Assembly: GCF_019059575.1 (NCBI RefSeq)
Contig: NW_024882196.1
Span: 273,501 to 337,500 of the forward strand
DNA length: 64,000 bases
Reading direction: 5' to 3'
From: Amphibalanus amphitrite
Taxonomy: Eukaryota > Arthropoda > Thecostraca > Balanomorpha > Balanidae
The position numbers and the translations under genes are program-made. Within the stretch, counting starts at the first letter, position 1; each line of letters opens with the position of its first letter. This document shows positions 25,170 through 37,218 of the stretch, piece after piece. The notes under the pieces were generated by a model. It saw only the letters and a program-made list of their open reading frames with translations, searched no databases and had not been told where the DNA came from.

Positions 25170-25680
25170 CGACATGAGTAGTCAGGCGGCTGGCGAGCGG
25201 GCTGTCCGGCAGTAGCTAGTCGAGTTGTCCGGTGGCATAGCTACTGCTAGTCGAACTGTCCGGCGGTAGCTAGTCTAACTAGCTGCCCGAAGGTAGCTAG
25301 TCGAGCTGTCCGGCGGTGGGAAGCTGAGCTGCCTGGAGGTTGTTACTGCTAACTAATCGAGCTGTCTGGAGACAGCTACTGCTAGTCGATAAGTCTGGCG
25401 GTAGCTAGTCTGGCTGAGCAGCGGTGGTTGAGCAGCGGTAGCTGTCCGGCGAGGGCTAGTCGAGCTGTCAACCGTGCTGACAGGGTGCTGTCAGGCAGTT
25501 CCCCAGCTGATCTCTCGGGAGCCGCAGTCCGACAGCCGGCGCCAGCGGGCAGCTGTCCGGCAGCTGTCTGGTGGCTGTCCGGCAGCTGTCCGGCAGCTGT
25601 CCGGCAGCTCCTCAGCTGATCTCTCCGGGACCCGCAGTCCGACAGCCGGCGCCAGCGGGCAGCTGTGGGGATGAGTCGAT
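25170..25680. repeat. GC-rich minisatellite around AGCTGTCCGGC
   Basis: Degenerate tandem repeat in which AGCTGTCCGGC, GGTAGCTAGTCGA and GGCAGCTGTCC recur at spacings of roughly 10-30 bp. A longer unit (GCAGTCCGACAGCCGGCGCC) appears twice, at about 25523 and 25632, so there is also a higher-order repeat of about 110 bp. Confidence 0.8.
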
Positions 25681-26824
25681 GACGCCGGACCGCGCGGCTT
25701 CCAGATTACTTTGGCACAGCTCAAGGTAGATCTCGTTTATCCAAAACAAATGCGGTATTCGCTCAGGTCAACACACATGACATGACATCACCTCCACGGG
25801 AGCCACACTTGATCTGTCAGTGGATGCACGCTTTCCACTTTGGGATAGCTTAAAGATTGCTGTTGCATTTTGCAACCGAATTTGGCTTGGCGAGGAGGGA
25901 TTAGTAACTGTTGGATTAGTAGCGATGAAAGAAAATGTAAATAAGGATAATTTCCACGCCAACCACAAAAGCGAGTGTAGGTATGTGTTTGTCACGGACA
26001 TCTGCGTTTCTGTATTTGTCTGTTCAATAGATAAGCTGTCGTCGGCACACCTATCGAAGTGACTGCGAGCCTATCATCTTGGTGCGTTGTCGGGATGCCC
26101 CCCCGAGCCCCCCGGATCCGTCTCAAACCTGTGAGATCGAACCAGCTGCGGCCTGCCTGCCCGGTGAAGGTTGGCTGCAGGAGAAAATGCGACGCTTGTG
26201 TGGACTGTAAGGAAGTGTTACCTAGAACGTCCAACTTACATGATAATTTCGGAGGCTAGCTGCAACAGCGAGCACGGTCACATGCATCAAAGTTACCAAG
26301 GTCTTCATATAATGTGGGCAATAGAAAGGTCTAACTACCTATATACAAGTGGAATCACACAAGCAAACAGTTGCATTTGTCCATAAACGAGATAGTGCTA
26401 TAAGATCTCCCAGTGTTGACGATAGCTGACGCTAAATGAACCATTAGTGAGTCGGTCATTTTTCAATGACATCACTTCCCGCTGGTCATATCAATTTAAA
26501 CACAGCTGATAGTTTACATTGCATACCCCCTCCCCCCTCCTCCCACGCGGCGCTCGAGCTGCCCGTCTCAGAACGACAAGGGGCTTTCCTTTTCAAACAC
26601 CATCGTCACTATTCTAATCGCCATCACCAGCAATATCACCAGCACCAGCGTCATCACCACCTTACCAGCAACAGCACGAGTGTCAGAACTGCCGTCATTT
26701 ACGCCATCACCAGTCACTAACAGGGGCACCAGTAAGTACCAGCCGCAGTCCTCCATGCGTCGCCGTCGCGTCCCCTTGCCGGCTCCCGCTCTCGGCTCGA
26801 AGTCCCAAACTGACGGCTGCGTCT

Positions 26825-27065
26825 CTAGGCGCCCCAGATGTCTCATTCAACTCTCAAATGTCTCACCCGGTGCCCCACATGTCTCACTCGGTACCTCAAT
26901 TGTCTCTCGGTACCTCCAAATATCTTACCCGGCACCACGATTGTCTCACTCCACTCGTTTCCTTAAATTCCTCACTCGTTTCCTCAAATGTCTCACTTGG
27001 TTCCCCTTGTCTCATTTGGCACCCCAAATGTCTCACTCGGCGCCCCAAATGTCTCACTCGGCGGC
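26825..27065. repeat. ~21-25 bp minisatellite (CCCCAAATGTCTCACTCGG)
   Basis: About ten degenerate copies of a unit resembling CCCCAAATGTCTCACTCGG. The last copies (about 27010-27060) are the most uniform, suggesting recent expansion at that end. Open frames across it are periodic and look like repeat artefacts. Confidence 0.85.
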
Positions 27066-29393
27066 GCCGGTTCAGGCGGCCCGGCGCTCTATCGTGATCA
27101 CATTACGCTATCAAAACATCGTTCGCTGCAGACCAACGCTAGCTGGGGGTCGGTGCAGGCCGCGCCGCGGCGGCGAACGGCTGTGAACCGCGCTCGGTTA
27201 CGGCACGGGGCGTGTCTCGGCAGCCGGCTACGGCGCTGTCGTGAGGCCGCCAGCGCCCGAGCGCCGCTGCGAGACCGTTCATAAAACGCCGCATGAGAGC
27301 ACGTTCGACGTGCAGTGTGATACGGACGTGGGAGGAGGGAGGGGGGGGGGGTGAGTGGCTCTAGAGGGGCACTTGAGAGCAAGAGCTGGCTGGCACGGAA
27401 CAGACTATTGGATGTGTGAATGATGCAGGCAAGTGGTATTTGGTTCCAGGGTGACTAAAAGGTATAATGGCATATGTCCTCTGAGGTGTCTGTCCTTGTT
27501 GGTACTTTCAATCATAGAGATATATGTCTAGCTGTTTTACACAAAAGCAAGCGGAAAGCTTCCACTTATATTTCTGAGGTGAAAAAAACATTGCCAGTAA
27601 CCCAGCTACTTAGGATACTGACCGGAGGTGTCGTTTCAAATTCTAAACGGAAGCCTCAGCCTCAGTCTCAAACATGGCTACGCCAGCGCGGCGCTTTGGG
27701 CGACAGACTGAGAATTGCTCCGGATGCAGATCAGATAGCCTGGTAGGTTCAGAGAACAGGCAACAGCTACGCTTCACAGACATATAAAGTATATAGGTAC
27801 TTAGTACTTACAGTATAATGTATACAGCATAATGAATACATATTCATGGATCTATCTTGCATGAATATAAAATGGCATGCAGGACCCCCTTCGACGAGCT
27901 GATGCTTAGCACAAATGGTGACATGCAAATTGGTGGGTCTAGGTTTATACGTGATCAGCACAACACGAGTTATGTTTTCAAACTTTTCATTGGGCTCATT
28001 AAAAAAAAAAATGCTGCTTACATTGATGTCAGATTGGCCAGTTTACTAATGCTTAAATTCAATTTAAACACACCCATATGGCGCCACAAAAATGTCAACC
28101 AAATTGCATGTCTATATGTCTATATATTTTCTCAACAGAAAGAATCATTTATAACTGAACTGCTGATGGAATTCTTCGAACGGCTTTCCTTTCAATTTGG
28201 AGCCGGCTATCCATCACTGTGACATACTGTTCGGAAATCAGCAAACGGCGGGCACCGCAGCGAGTCCGGTGTTTGAGGACACGACATGCATCACTGCTGT
28301 CACTTTCATAACAGACAGGGAATCTGGCCCGGGTGACAAGTGCCTGCCGACTGGCGAATCCATCAGTCCGAGCAGACGAGACATCGGCACTGTAAGCACC
28401 ATTTGTGCTGCTCAGATGGTCAAACTGTGAATGAATTGAAGATAAATTTTATATTTCATCAAAATGGTTCGCGCGCAAATAGAGAGGTTGAGCTTCAAAT
28501 ATTGTTGTTATGCATGGATGTTGAAAATGCATTCGATGTTATTAAACCCACGAGCCGCTGGGGGGGGGGGGCATAAAGTTGCCCCCCCTTACGTTTTGTG
28601 AAATAGGGTAGGGTGGGGTAATTTGAACATGTGGGGCAATTTGAACATAGTGTGAAAAACACAAAATTACGGAAAATCCATAAGTGGCACGACAATAAGA
28701 CCAATGAAGGAAATTATCGTAACTTAAAGGGCTATCATATGAACGGGGTTTAAAGTTTCAGGGAATGAAGATGTTGACGCACACTGTAAAAAATCAATTT
28801 CGCAAGTAAAAACGCCTAAAAACACGTCATTGCAACTTCATTGCAGCGCAAAATCTTGCATTGCTAGCGCCTAATACGCAACGGCTTTTGTTGTACAATG
28901 ACCTAATCATTGCCTTCAACCCAAGAAATATGCTTTTGAAACCTGTTTTTAAATATGGTAAAATAACTTTTAGCGTGGGGTAATTTGAACATAGTGTGAG
29001 AATTTCAGTGAAGACAGGGATAGCTCCGAAAAAACAACGCTCCCAGTTTTTTTTTTTTTGCCAATATTTTCGACCCAAAGCAGTAGCAGATTAGTGATAC
29101 CAGTTTTATTAAATTTACGTCTAATATCCGTCTAATGTCCGGCATTTTCGTTGATTTCCGTTCAAAAATGTTAAAGTCAGCAATTTGTCCAAATATGTCC
29201 GAAAGTTACGCATTAATCAACACTCAAAACTGTCATTTAAATTGCTTATAATGAAATTTTACCAGCCGAAAAGTGTTCATTATATTGAGAGCTTAACAAG
29301 CTTTCCATTCGCCAATCAATGCTATGCACGATTACTTTATAAAATGAGCTGAAGTGTACACTGTAAACCAAATCTACAAGTTGGCTCCTTGTT

Positions 29394-29640
29394 ACAAGTT
29401 TGGTTCCAATTCGCCTAGGCGTCACCTTGTCGATTCACCAGCCCCAGGCTTGTTGGCTAACAAACTAACAGTTTGTCTACAAGTTTGGTTCCAATTCGCA
29501 TAGGCGTCACCTTGTCGATTCACCAGCCCCAGGCTTGTTGGCCAACAAACTAACAGTTTGTCTACAAGTTTGGTTCCAATTCGCATAGGCGTCACCTTGT
29601 TGAGTACTAGTCTGGGCCTTGTGAACCTACCAACTTCTGG
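29394..29640. repeat. 85-bp tandem repeat, about three copies
   Basis: Units start at 29394, 29479 and 29564 with ACAAGTTTGGTTCCAATTCG. The first two are nearly identical; the third diverges after about 40 bp. Subterminal position inside the CACTGTAAACC element suggests a role as element-specific binding repeats, which is an inference. Confidence 0.9.
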
Positions 29641-29867
29641 ATAGGCATAGCCGTTTCCTTGTCGGTTCAACAACCCCTGGTTTGTTGATGAACTAGCCTT
29701 TGACTGGGCATTGCTAGTTTACAAATTGTCAACAAGTAAGTGTACTAACGCTCAGTTCGAACTTGTTCTTCCTTACAATCGCTTTGTTTGTGTTGATAAC
29801 CTTAAGAACTTACGATTCGCGTTCGTTTTCAATTGCCACGATACTGATTCAGGAAATATTTTCTATA

Positions 29868-31316
29868 CACTGTAAACTCATTTCAACAAACGTTTGTTAC
29901 TTTTACAAGGAAAATTATTTAGCGCAAATCCCCGCACCCTTTGCCATGTCATCGAACGACCCTATTGTTTGTCATGGTAGTTTTTCTTACAACCCACTCA
30001 CATGTAGTTCGTTAGACTAGCTACCAAAGTTTGCTTTGTCATTGTTGTGTTAACGACTGTTTCCCTAGTTATAATCATGCGGCTACCAGGTAAAGACCTG
30101 CGCATGTTTGCATTTAACAGGGCTGAACCGTGTACTTGTTAAGTCAAATCAATGCAAATCTTAGTTAGCATAGTTATGTCTACGTGCAGCAAACCTGTAC
30201 TTGTAAGCAATCTACTAGTCTCAGGTTTGTAACGTTTTACAAAGACCTCCCTTGTATTCGTCAGTTTTCTCCACAAATCGCAGGTCGCCGCTCTGCAGTC
30301 TCATTATTACAGCAAAACAGCATTACTGAAAGTAGGTCATGTATTTAAAATGGTACATACACATTACCCACACAATGTTGATAACACTCATGACCCAAGG
30401 GGCAAGGGCAATAACGCATGCGAAAAAGCAATGAGCGTCATCACTTACCGAGTACACTGTACCCATTCAAATCTAAGGGGCATTCAAATTCATTAGCCCC
30501 TTGGAATTCAGGTGCATTTTCATTTTTAGAATTCTTGAGTTTCTGCAGTTTGCTGTCTTCAGTGTAGCGACCCTTGCTTGCAAGCTGGAGCTTTCGCTCC
30601 TGATGAAAGCCTGAAAGAAAGCATCGCTATATTATAGCATATGCAGAACAATATGGCCTGGAGCAGAACACATTGTGCTTGCTTCCATACATCACGCACT
30701 TATTTAGCAAATTTCTCTGATTCAATCTGCATTACTATCACTTGAAAGACATACATTTCATTAAAAAATGACAAAAACGACCGAACACTGTTATCACCTA
30801 CCATTTTCACGGAAGTGCGCAGGAGGCCACATCACTGCACGGCGGTTGGCGCGCAACTGAAACTTTCAAAATGAAACGGCCGGAAACGTTTTTGGCGCCA
30901 CCTATATAACAAGTAACAGCTTTGTATATGTTACTACTAACACGTCTAACTAGCGTAACTAAGTCCGTGTTGCAAAGGTGTAGCTGATACCTTTGACAAG
31001 GACATAGATTACATAAGTATGTATCAGTATTGTTGCAATGGTGTAGCTGGTTCTTTCGACAAGGATATAAATTACAAATCATAAGCAAATCTATGTTCCA
31101 TATTACGAATAAGACCCTGGTAGTTTTCACAATAGCCTCCATAATCCTCGTCAATTTTATGAATGGTCGACTGGGTGCTGGGGCTGATACTAATATTTGC
31201 CCTGTTGATTCAACCAACTATGACAAGATATTCGTCGTTCGACATAACCTTTATTAGTATTTTTGACAAACGCTCGTCGTTGTACGACAACCCCTTGTCA
31301 AAATGAGTTTACAGTG
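29868..31316. mobile_element. Innermost element with CACTGTAAACTCATTT ends (TA target)
   Basis: Ends CACTGTAAACTCATTT and its complement, TA on each side (29866-29867 and 31317-31318), 1,449 bp. The first ten bases equal those of the element it sits in, so the two belong to one end-type group. Around 30472-30510 it holds a CTAAGGGGC..TTAGCCCCTTG hairpin that also occurs inside the TTAA elements at 33623 and 34920. The minus-strand frame 30807-31217 is not recognisable. Confidence 0.65.
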
Positions 31317-33622
31317 TACGGACAGGTCATTTTTTGGCTGGAAGTGGTGCACAACATCATGACTGGCATCAGTTATTGCTCAAAGGCTTGCGCTGACAAG
31401 AAACGAAATACTGATGGGTTATATAATCGATGAATGCATACACCACATCCATTCGGAAGTTTCTGGAATCATTAGTATTTATTACGGTCACGTACCTACA
31501 TCACGTAGTATGTAATTATTACTATTGACTGGAGACAATTCCAAGTGCATATTTTCGAATGGATGTGGTAAATGCATGAGGTATAAGGTATACCTATCGT
31601 GCACCGTCAGCATATAAGTCTTTGAAGCAAGAACTGCTGCGTATGTGGAAGAACATGGTTTTGTGCATCGCATCAAGCCAGAAGTATAACATGCCCGTAT
31701 GACGAATATTTCCACATTGACCATAACAATCATGGCAGTTGCACGATCACGCAGATAATTCGAATAAAGCATGATCGCCAACCAGATTAGCTTTTACAGC
31801 CCATATATGTCCATCAGTTAAGTTAAAAATACAAAGAGTTGAATTAAAGGCAAATAAATGTATTTATATATAAAAAAACACCGACCGCAAAACATCTGCT
31901 CACATGTGCATGCAAAGGTCTGGCCCACTTACATTGCGCGCGCAGGGGAAGGGAGGCGTCTCGACCGCGGGTATAGGCACGATTAGTGCGTCCCGCAGGC
32001 CAGAGCGGGCCTCACTCACAGCACGAACACCACAGTTCACAGATTTCACTTTTTACTGCACAAATGCTGGAACAGCCCTCGTCGCTGATCCATGCTGCAC
32101 GGCGGCCGCGCGACAACTGCTGGTTTGAACGGTTTGAAACCGCCGCGCCGGGGCCGGACGGCGACCGCTGATTGGTCCGCCAAGTCTGACGTCACGGGCG
32201 CAGCTGACCATGTGTATGCTGACCAGCTGACCAGTACAAGTTAGGCGCCGGTTAAATAACCATGCGGCAACAAGTTTCCAAAACTGGTTAAGAAACAAAC
32301 GTTGAAACAAATGTAGAGTTGGTCTGGATACTGAGAAGTTGGTGTGCATAGTAACTATTGACTCGTAGTTGTCATCTGACAAGCAATGCACCAGACAACG
32401 GCTTGTTTGAAAAGTATCAGTTGGTAAACATACCAAGAGATGATTGGTTATATTACACAAGACTTGTCAATTTGGTTTACAGTGTAGCAAGCCATCGTCC
32501 AATGTTGTCCACTCTGCTACCTTTGTCCAACCAATTCCGAATTGGACATTGGACAAAATCAGAACTCCAAATGTCCAAGTTTCGGTTGGCACCACTATAA
32601 CAGATGCAGTAAGGTTGGGAGAGTTTTTACCGAACAAAAATGATAGACGTTCTGTTAATTGAAGAGAGGCGAATTCTGTCAACTGACCGGTGTGCAGCGT
32701 GCAGATATTGATACTCTGCAACTGTTATTTTTGTTGTTGCGTTGATTTTTCAAGTGAAGGTATGTTTAGAATTGTTCTGCCTATTTGTTTATGGGTCAGA
32801 CAACATCGGTGCTGGCGAGACTATCGTTTTTATGACAGGTAAAGGCAGTATGTTCAAATTACCCCACGGTGGGGCAATTTGAACACACCGTGACTTGGTG
32901 GAGAAGTGAGGCTATGCTATTCAAGGTATGCTCCGCTCGTCCAAAAATGAGGCTTGCATGGTGAAAGCAAGTGACACATGCGCTACTGAAACAGTTTTTC
33001 TTCATCCAGGGTTGAGCTGAAATTTGGTACAACGGAGAAGACGTAAAAATATGTTCAAATTACCTCACACTACCCTATCTCCGAAACCTGATGAGCTACG
33101 AACCTGAAACTTGGCATAGCTTCAAATGAATACCTAGGCAATGTTGGAGGAAAGTTTGGTGCTTGTAGCTCCTAAGATGACGTCACAGTGACGTCATAAA
33201 GTTTTGCCGTTTTCCGATATGGACCGTTTCTGATGACGCTGAGCATGAAGCTCAACTGTAAATGAACTAGACAGCACCTCCTGTCATCCTAAAACATCTA
33301 ACTACACTTCCATCTAGTTTCTGACCAATAATCGTAATCGACCCTTTATATTCGGTCCCATATATCTGATGTATTGTGAGGAATATGAGAGGCGCAAATC
33401 TATAATTGCACTTATGACGTCACTGTGACGTCATTTCAAATGGGATTTACACAAAATTTGGACACAATCTCGGCTAGGTATTCAGGAAGATGTGTGGAAC
33501 GTTTCGTTTCTCTATCTCTTCGCGTTGCGACGATATCGTCGCAGAAGTAAAGGGGGGCAACTATATGCCCCCCCCTCCAGTGGCCGGCGGGTGGCGCGGA
33601 GGCCCAGCGGCCGCCGGGTTAA

Positions 33623-34100
33623 AGGGACCCTCCCACCTTCAAAAAAGTTTATGAATTGGCATGAAAGTGATGTCGCTCGGTTCAGAAAGAACGAAAACGA
33701 ATATCTACCAAATTTCACCGAAAAATATTCACCGGTTTTCAAGATATTAGACTTTTACTTTTGTTTACTTTTTTGGGATCTCCGCTGTTTCTAGCGACTT
33801 TATTTTAGAAGTGCGGCGTTTGCGGCAGATGTTGCGCGCAAATAGCATATACCACCGCGTGCTACAAAACGTTTTAGTCAAACATTTAAAAATCGTTAGA
33901 TATTTGCGCTGACGTCACACATTCAGAGGGGTATTCCTAAGCATTAGCCCCTCTGAATCAAAATGCTGCAATTTTGAAATTCAATATTTCCGATTTAAGG
34001 CATTTCTCGATGTTGTGAGTGCCGAAACCGGTAATTGTGAGCCAGGGACCCCATTTTGGCTGTCTCAACTCAAATCTAATGTTAAGGTGGGAGGGTCCCT
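33623..34100. mobile_element. TTAAAGGGAC-type MITE, complete copy
   Basis: TTAA on both sides (33619-33622 and 34101-34104) and inverted ends AGGGACCCTCCCACCTT. TTAA target plus AGGGA ends recalls the T2/Kolobok group (TTAAAGGRR), though piggyBac-type is possible. It is 478 bp, has no coding capacity, and is inserted exactly into the TTAA at the right end of the older element 28546-33618. An internal CAGAGGGG..CCCCTCTG hairpin lies near 33926-33957. A closely related copy at 34920-37214 is split by a LINE. Confidence 0.9.
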
Positions 34101-34104
34101 TTAA

Positions 34105-34915
34105 CTTCTATCATGTAACTATGAAGCACGAAGTACCAAAATTGATTTAATCTTATGTTACGTTTGAGCACTTTTTGCAGATGCACATACGGAGGATAAG
34201 TCTGAGAAAGAGAGACTAGGGAAGAGAGAGAGAGAGAGAAGGAGACAGAGACAGAGACAGAGAGAAAGAGAGGTGAAATTATATTATCTGCATTGCATTC
34301 GGCTGTTACCCAGGCGTAACATCTGATATCCTTGCCGGGGGTCCCCACGCCATTTATCGGTACGCAATGATCCGTGGAAATACATGACTGAGAACTATGT
34401 GTAGGCAACGACCACCATTGAAGTTCTGTGACTGCGAGGGTTCCCCAGAAATTCAATCTTGGTTGGGCATCACTGAAGCATAAGCATTCGCAATAAGACC
34501 GCGAGCAAATATAAGACGTGTCGCAGACAAAACCACAGCGAATATGGATATTTGGTTCGACTTAATTCGGTTGGAAGCCTTTGAAACCAGCAACAGATGC
34601 TGAATGTACATGAACTGAATAAATGACTGAATGTACTAAATGTATGTACATTGATAATAAACGTATGCAACACTGATTGGACATATATTTGGTTCACTTT
34701 TGCAATTTAGCAAAAAAAAAAGAATGAATATAGTCTGGCGACAATGGGATTACCTACCATATTTCAAGGCGATTCCTTTACAACTAAAATTTTACTGGTG
34801 CTTAACCGCTTATAATCATTCATCATTCTTTTTCAGCCGGCCGCAGCACACTCTTGATATCTTTGCAGCTACCGTCATACCCCAACGCCCAAGACATTAC
34901 AGTAGGTATATCCAT
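34105..34915. other. Gap between two MITE copies
   Basis: Contains a short GAGA/GACAGA-rich tract (34206-34272). No gene recognised. Confidence 0.45.
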
Positions 34916-35203
34916 TTAAAGGGACCCTCCCACCTTCAGAAAAGTTAATGAATTGGCACGAAAGTGATGTCGCTCGGTTCAGAAAGAGCGAAAACGAATA
35001 TCCACCAAATTTCATCGAAAAATATTCACCGGTTTTCAAGATATTAGACTTTTACTTTTGTTTACTTTTTGGGATCTCCGCTGTTCCTAGCGACTTTATT
35101 TGAAAGTGCGGCATTTGTTGCGCGCAAAGCAGCATATACCACCGCGTGCTACCAAACGTTTTAGTAAAAGATTTAAAAATCGTTAGATCTCCGCTGACGT
35201 CAC

Positions 35204-37025
35204 TTATTTCACATTACAGACATGTCCGTGGAAACACGGCTATTCTATGTCCAAGTCGTTGTGCATATACAAATCGAATGGGATATGACAACAGTCACCG
35301 CAATCATTCACACATTCACCCTCATCACGAGTGCTAACTAGGACAGCTAAGTGGCTCGCTCGCGGTCAAACAAATGCTCCCTCAGTGCCGGCTTGAATCG
35401 AGCCTGACTAAGAGCGCGCAGGTCCGCCGGCAGCTCGTTGTACCCTGACACCGCAGAGTACAGAAAACGGCGACGTCCGGACTCTGACCTGACAGTGGGG
35501 GTCACAAGCATGTCATTGTACCTGGTATCCCGCCCGTGTACACTCTGCCGGGTGACTAGACAGGTGGCGAACTGCTGCGGCTCTGACGTGGCCAACATTT
35601 TGTTCACCAGCACGATGGATTGGTACCTGAACAAGCTCTCGGTGTTAAGCCAGCCGAGTTCGTTGATAACATCGCTCACCCGATCATACTTCCTACGGCC
35701 TGAGACGACTCGTGCAGCAAACCTAACCAGCTTTTGAAGTCGTTTGCGCTGGGTTACATTGCTGGCACCGTAAACGGACAGACAGTACCTAATAATCGAC
35801 AAGACGAGCCCCTGCACCAACGTTACCATGACTGTCGCTGGGAGACTGTGTCTACTGTGACTCAGGCCACACAAGGTACCGGTGCACCGCCGCACCACGT
35901 CACTGGTATGCGTCACAAACGACATGTCACTGTCAAACCATACTCCCAGGTTCTTGACAGTGTCAGAGCTGGTGATGGTGGAGCCGCAGAAGTTGATGGT
36001 AATGGGAGGCAGACGACGAGTCATCTCCGGCGTGCCGAGGACGATCAGCTGAGTTTTGGCAGCGTTTAACTTGAGGCCGTTCTTGCCATACCAGTTCGAC
36101 AGAACTGATAGACTGCCTTCCAGTGACCGTTTCAGCTGAACGATGTCTCTCGGCTGTCCGGAAACGTACAGTTGGACGTCGTCCGCGTAGGCGATGATGC
36201 CGGTGGAGTTGTCGGTGTAGAGCGGCAGGTCATTAGCATACACATTGTGCAACAATGGCCCGAGCGATGAACCCTGGTAGGTACCGATAGGGTTTAGTAG
36301 CGGCTGTGAGAGCGTGTGAGCACGAGACGGTCCGGTAGAGTGAAGCTGCACACGCTGATAATGATTGGCAAGGTAACTCCGGAACCAGCGGGTATCTACA
36401 CCGTAGAGCTCGAGCTTACGCAGAAGCGAGCTGTGTGGGATGCAGTCGAAGCAGCGCGAGCAGTCCAACAGACAGAGAACGGTGACTTCACGCTGGTCCA
36501 TGCTCCGGAAAACATGATCGGTCAGGGTGAGTAGAGCAGTGTCCGTGGAGTGGTTGGTTCTGAAGCCGTGCTGGTTTGGAGAAAAGAGGTGATGAGAAGA
36601 GAAATAGGAATAAAGCTGTTCAGAGACGACGCGCTCGGTGATTTTACCAATAGTGGTGAGAATGGAGATAGGCCGGTAGCTGCTAAAGTCGTCGGATTTT
36701 GATGCCTTGGGAATAGGATGGACCAGCGTAAGTTTCCACGAGTCAGGTACAGTATGTGAAGCCAGGCTAGTGTTCACAATGTGAGTCAAGACATGGTACA
36801 GTGAGAAAAGGCACATTTTAATAAAACGAATGCACAAGCCATCGGCGCCGCAGGCAGACGAACCGTTCATCCGCCCGACAATGGAGAACAGGTACTCAGG
36901 CGTGATGGGTGCAACCGTAAACGAGCCAGTCGACACTCGGGGCAGGCGAACCGGCAGCTCGGGTCCGGAGTCGTCTACCGTGCGTGCCGTGTTCACACCG
37001 ATATTGACAAAATACCGATTCAGTG
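35204..37025 (-). mobile_element. 5'-truncated LINE (CR1/Jockey-like) inside a MITE
   Basis: An 1,822-bp minus-strand insertion flanked by a 6-bp duplication CGTCAC (35198-35203 and 37026-37031). It carries the C-terminal half of ORF2 and a short 3' part (35204-35346) ending GTAATGTGAAATAA. It starts within the reverse-transcriptase region, so the endonuclease domain and ORF1 are missing: a dead-on-arrival copy from incomplete reverse transcription. Only this copy is in the window. Confidence 0.9.
35347..37025 (-). CDS. LINE ORF2 fragment: reverse transcriptase
   Basis: A frame of about 560 codons without a stop, from ICDALNRYFVNIGV to a final stop at 35347. RT motifs in order: SACGADGLCIRFIK, SYRPISILTTIGKITERVV, NQHGFRTNHSTDTALL, a D residue in CLLDCSRCFDCIPH, QGSSLGPLLHNVYANDLPLY, and the catalytic IIAYADDVQLYVSG. 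The thumb-like end has LNAAKTQLIVLG and KNLGVWFDSDMSF. This order and the ~230-residue C-terminal tail place it in the CR1/Jockey side of non-LTR elements. The first six codons of the long frame come from the flanking MITE. The lack of stops suggests a fairly recent insertion. Missing: the endonuclease domain. Confidence 0.92.
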
Positions 37026-37218
37026 CGTCACAAATTCTAAGGGGGCATACCAATGCACTAGCCCCTTAGAATCCGAAAACTGCAAGTTTGAAATTCCATA
37101 TCTCCGAATTAAAGCATTTGTCGATGTTGTGAGTGCCCAAACCGGTATTTGCAGGCCATGGCCACCAATTTGGCTATCTCAACTCAAAACTAATGTTAAG
37201 GTGGGAGTGTCCCTTTAA

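Larger units (their letters stand above)
24605..28541. other. Intron 1 stretch: two minisatellites, no gene recognised
   Basis: Contains the tandem repeats at 25170-25680 and 26825-27065. The strip 27070-27350 is CpG-rich. None of the open frames (for example 24709-25002 or 27857-28222) matches a family I recognise. Confidence 0.4.
29359..32484. mobile_element. Nested element with CACTGTAAACCAAAT ends (TA target)
   Basis: Inverted ends CACTGTAAACCAAAT (29359) and its complement (ending 32484) with TA on each side. Similarity continues into an ACAAGT motif. It contains an 85-bp tandem repeat near the left end and the related inner element at 29868-31316. No coding capacity recognised. Confidence 0.65.
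28606..33075. mobile_element. TA-target element, GGGTAGGGTGGGGTAATTTG ends
   Basis: A 4,470-bp insertion inside the TTAA element. Comparison with the unbroken paralogue at 61505-62058 shows exactly where it entered: GAAATATCTCC there becomes GAAATA...TATCTCC here, a TA duplication. The ends are GGGTAGGGTGGGGTAATTTG and (complement) GGGTAGTGTGAGGTAATTTG, both continuing into GAACAT. TA duplication points to a Tc1/mariner- or pogo-type element. A GGGGCAATTTGAACA motif recurs subterminally at both ends (28633 and 32871). No DDE transposase frame was readable, and much of its length is two further nested elements. Confidence 0.8.
28546..33618. mobile_element. TTAA-target element split by a 4.5-kb insertion
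   Basis: TTAA precedes the left end (28542-28545) and follows the right end (33619-33622). Left end ACCCACGAGCCGCTGG and right end (complement) CCCGGCGGCCGCTGG are related. Each has a G-run/C-run hairpin beside it (around CATAAAGTTGCC at the left and CAACTATATGCC at the right). Its own sequence is only 28546-28605 and 33076-33618. The copy at 61505-62058 (inverted) is continuous across the break and serves as the empty site. It carries two TGACGTCA palindrome pairs (33178-33196 and 33413-33432). Confidence 0.75.
34920..37214. mobile_element. TTAAAGGGAC-type MITE split by a LINE
   Basis: Same family as 33623-34100: AGGGACCCTCCCACCTTCA at the left, the complement of AGGGACACTCCCACCTTAA at the right, TTAA on both sides (34916-34919 and 37215-37218). 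Its own sequence is 34920-35203 and 37032-37214. The intact copy 33623-34100 gives the uninterrupted arrangement, with the break inside GCTGACGTCAC. Confidence 0.9.
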
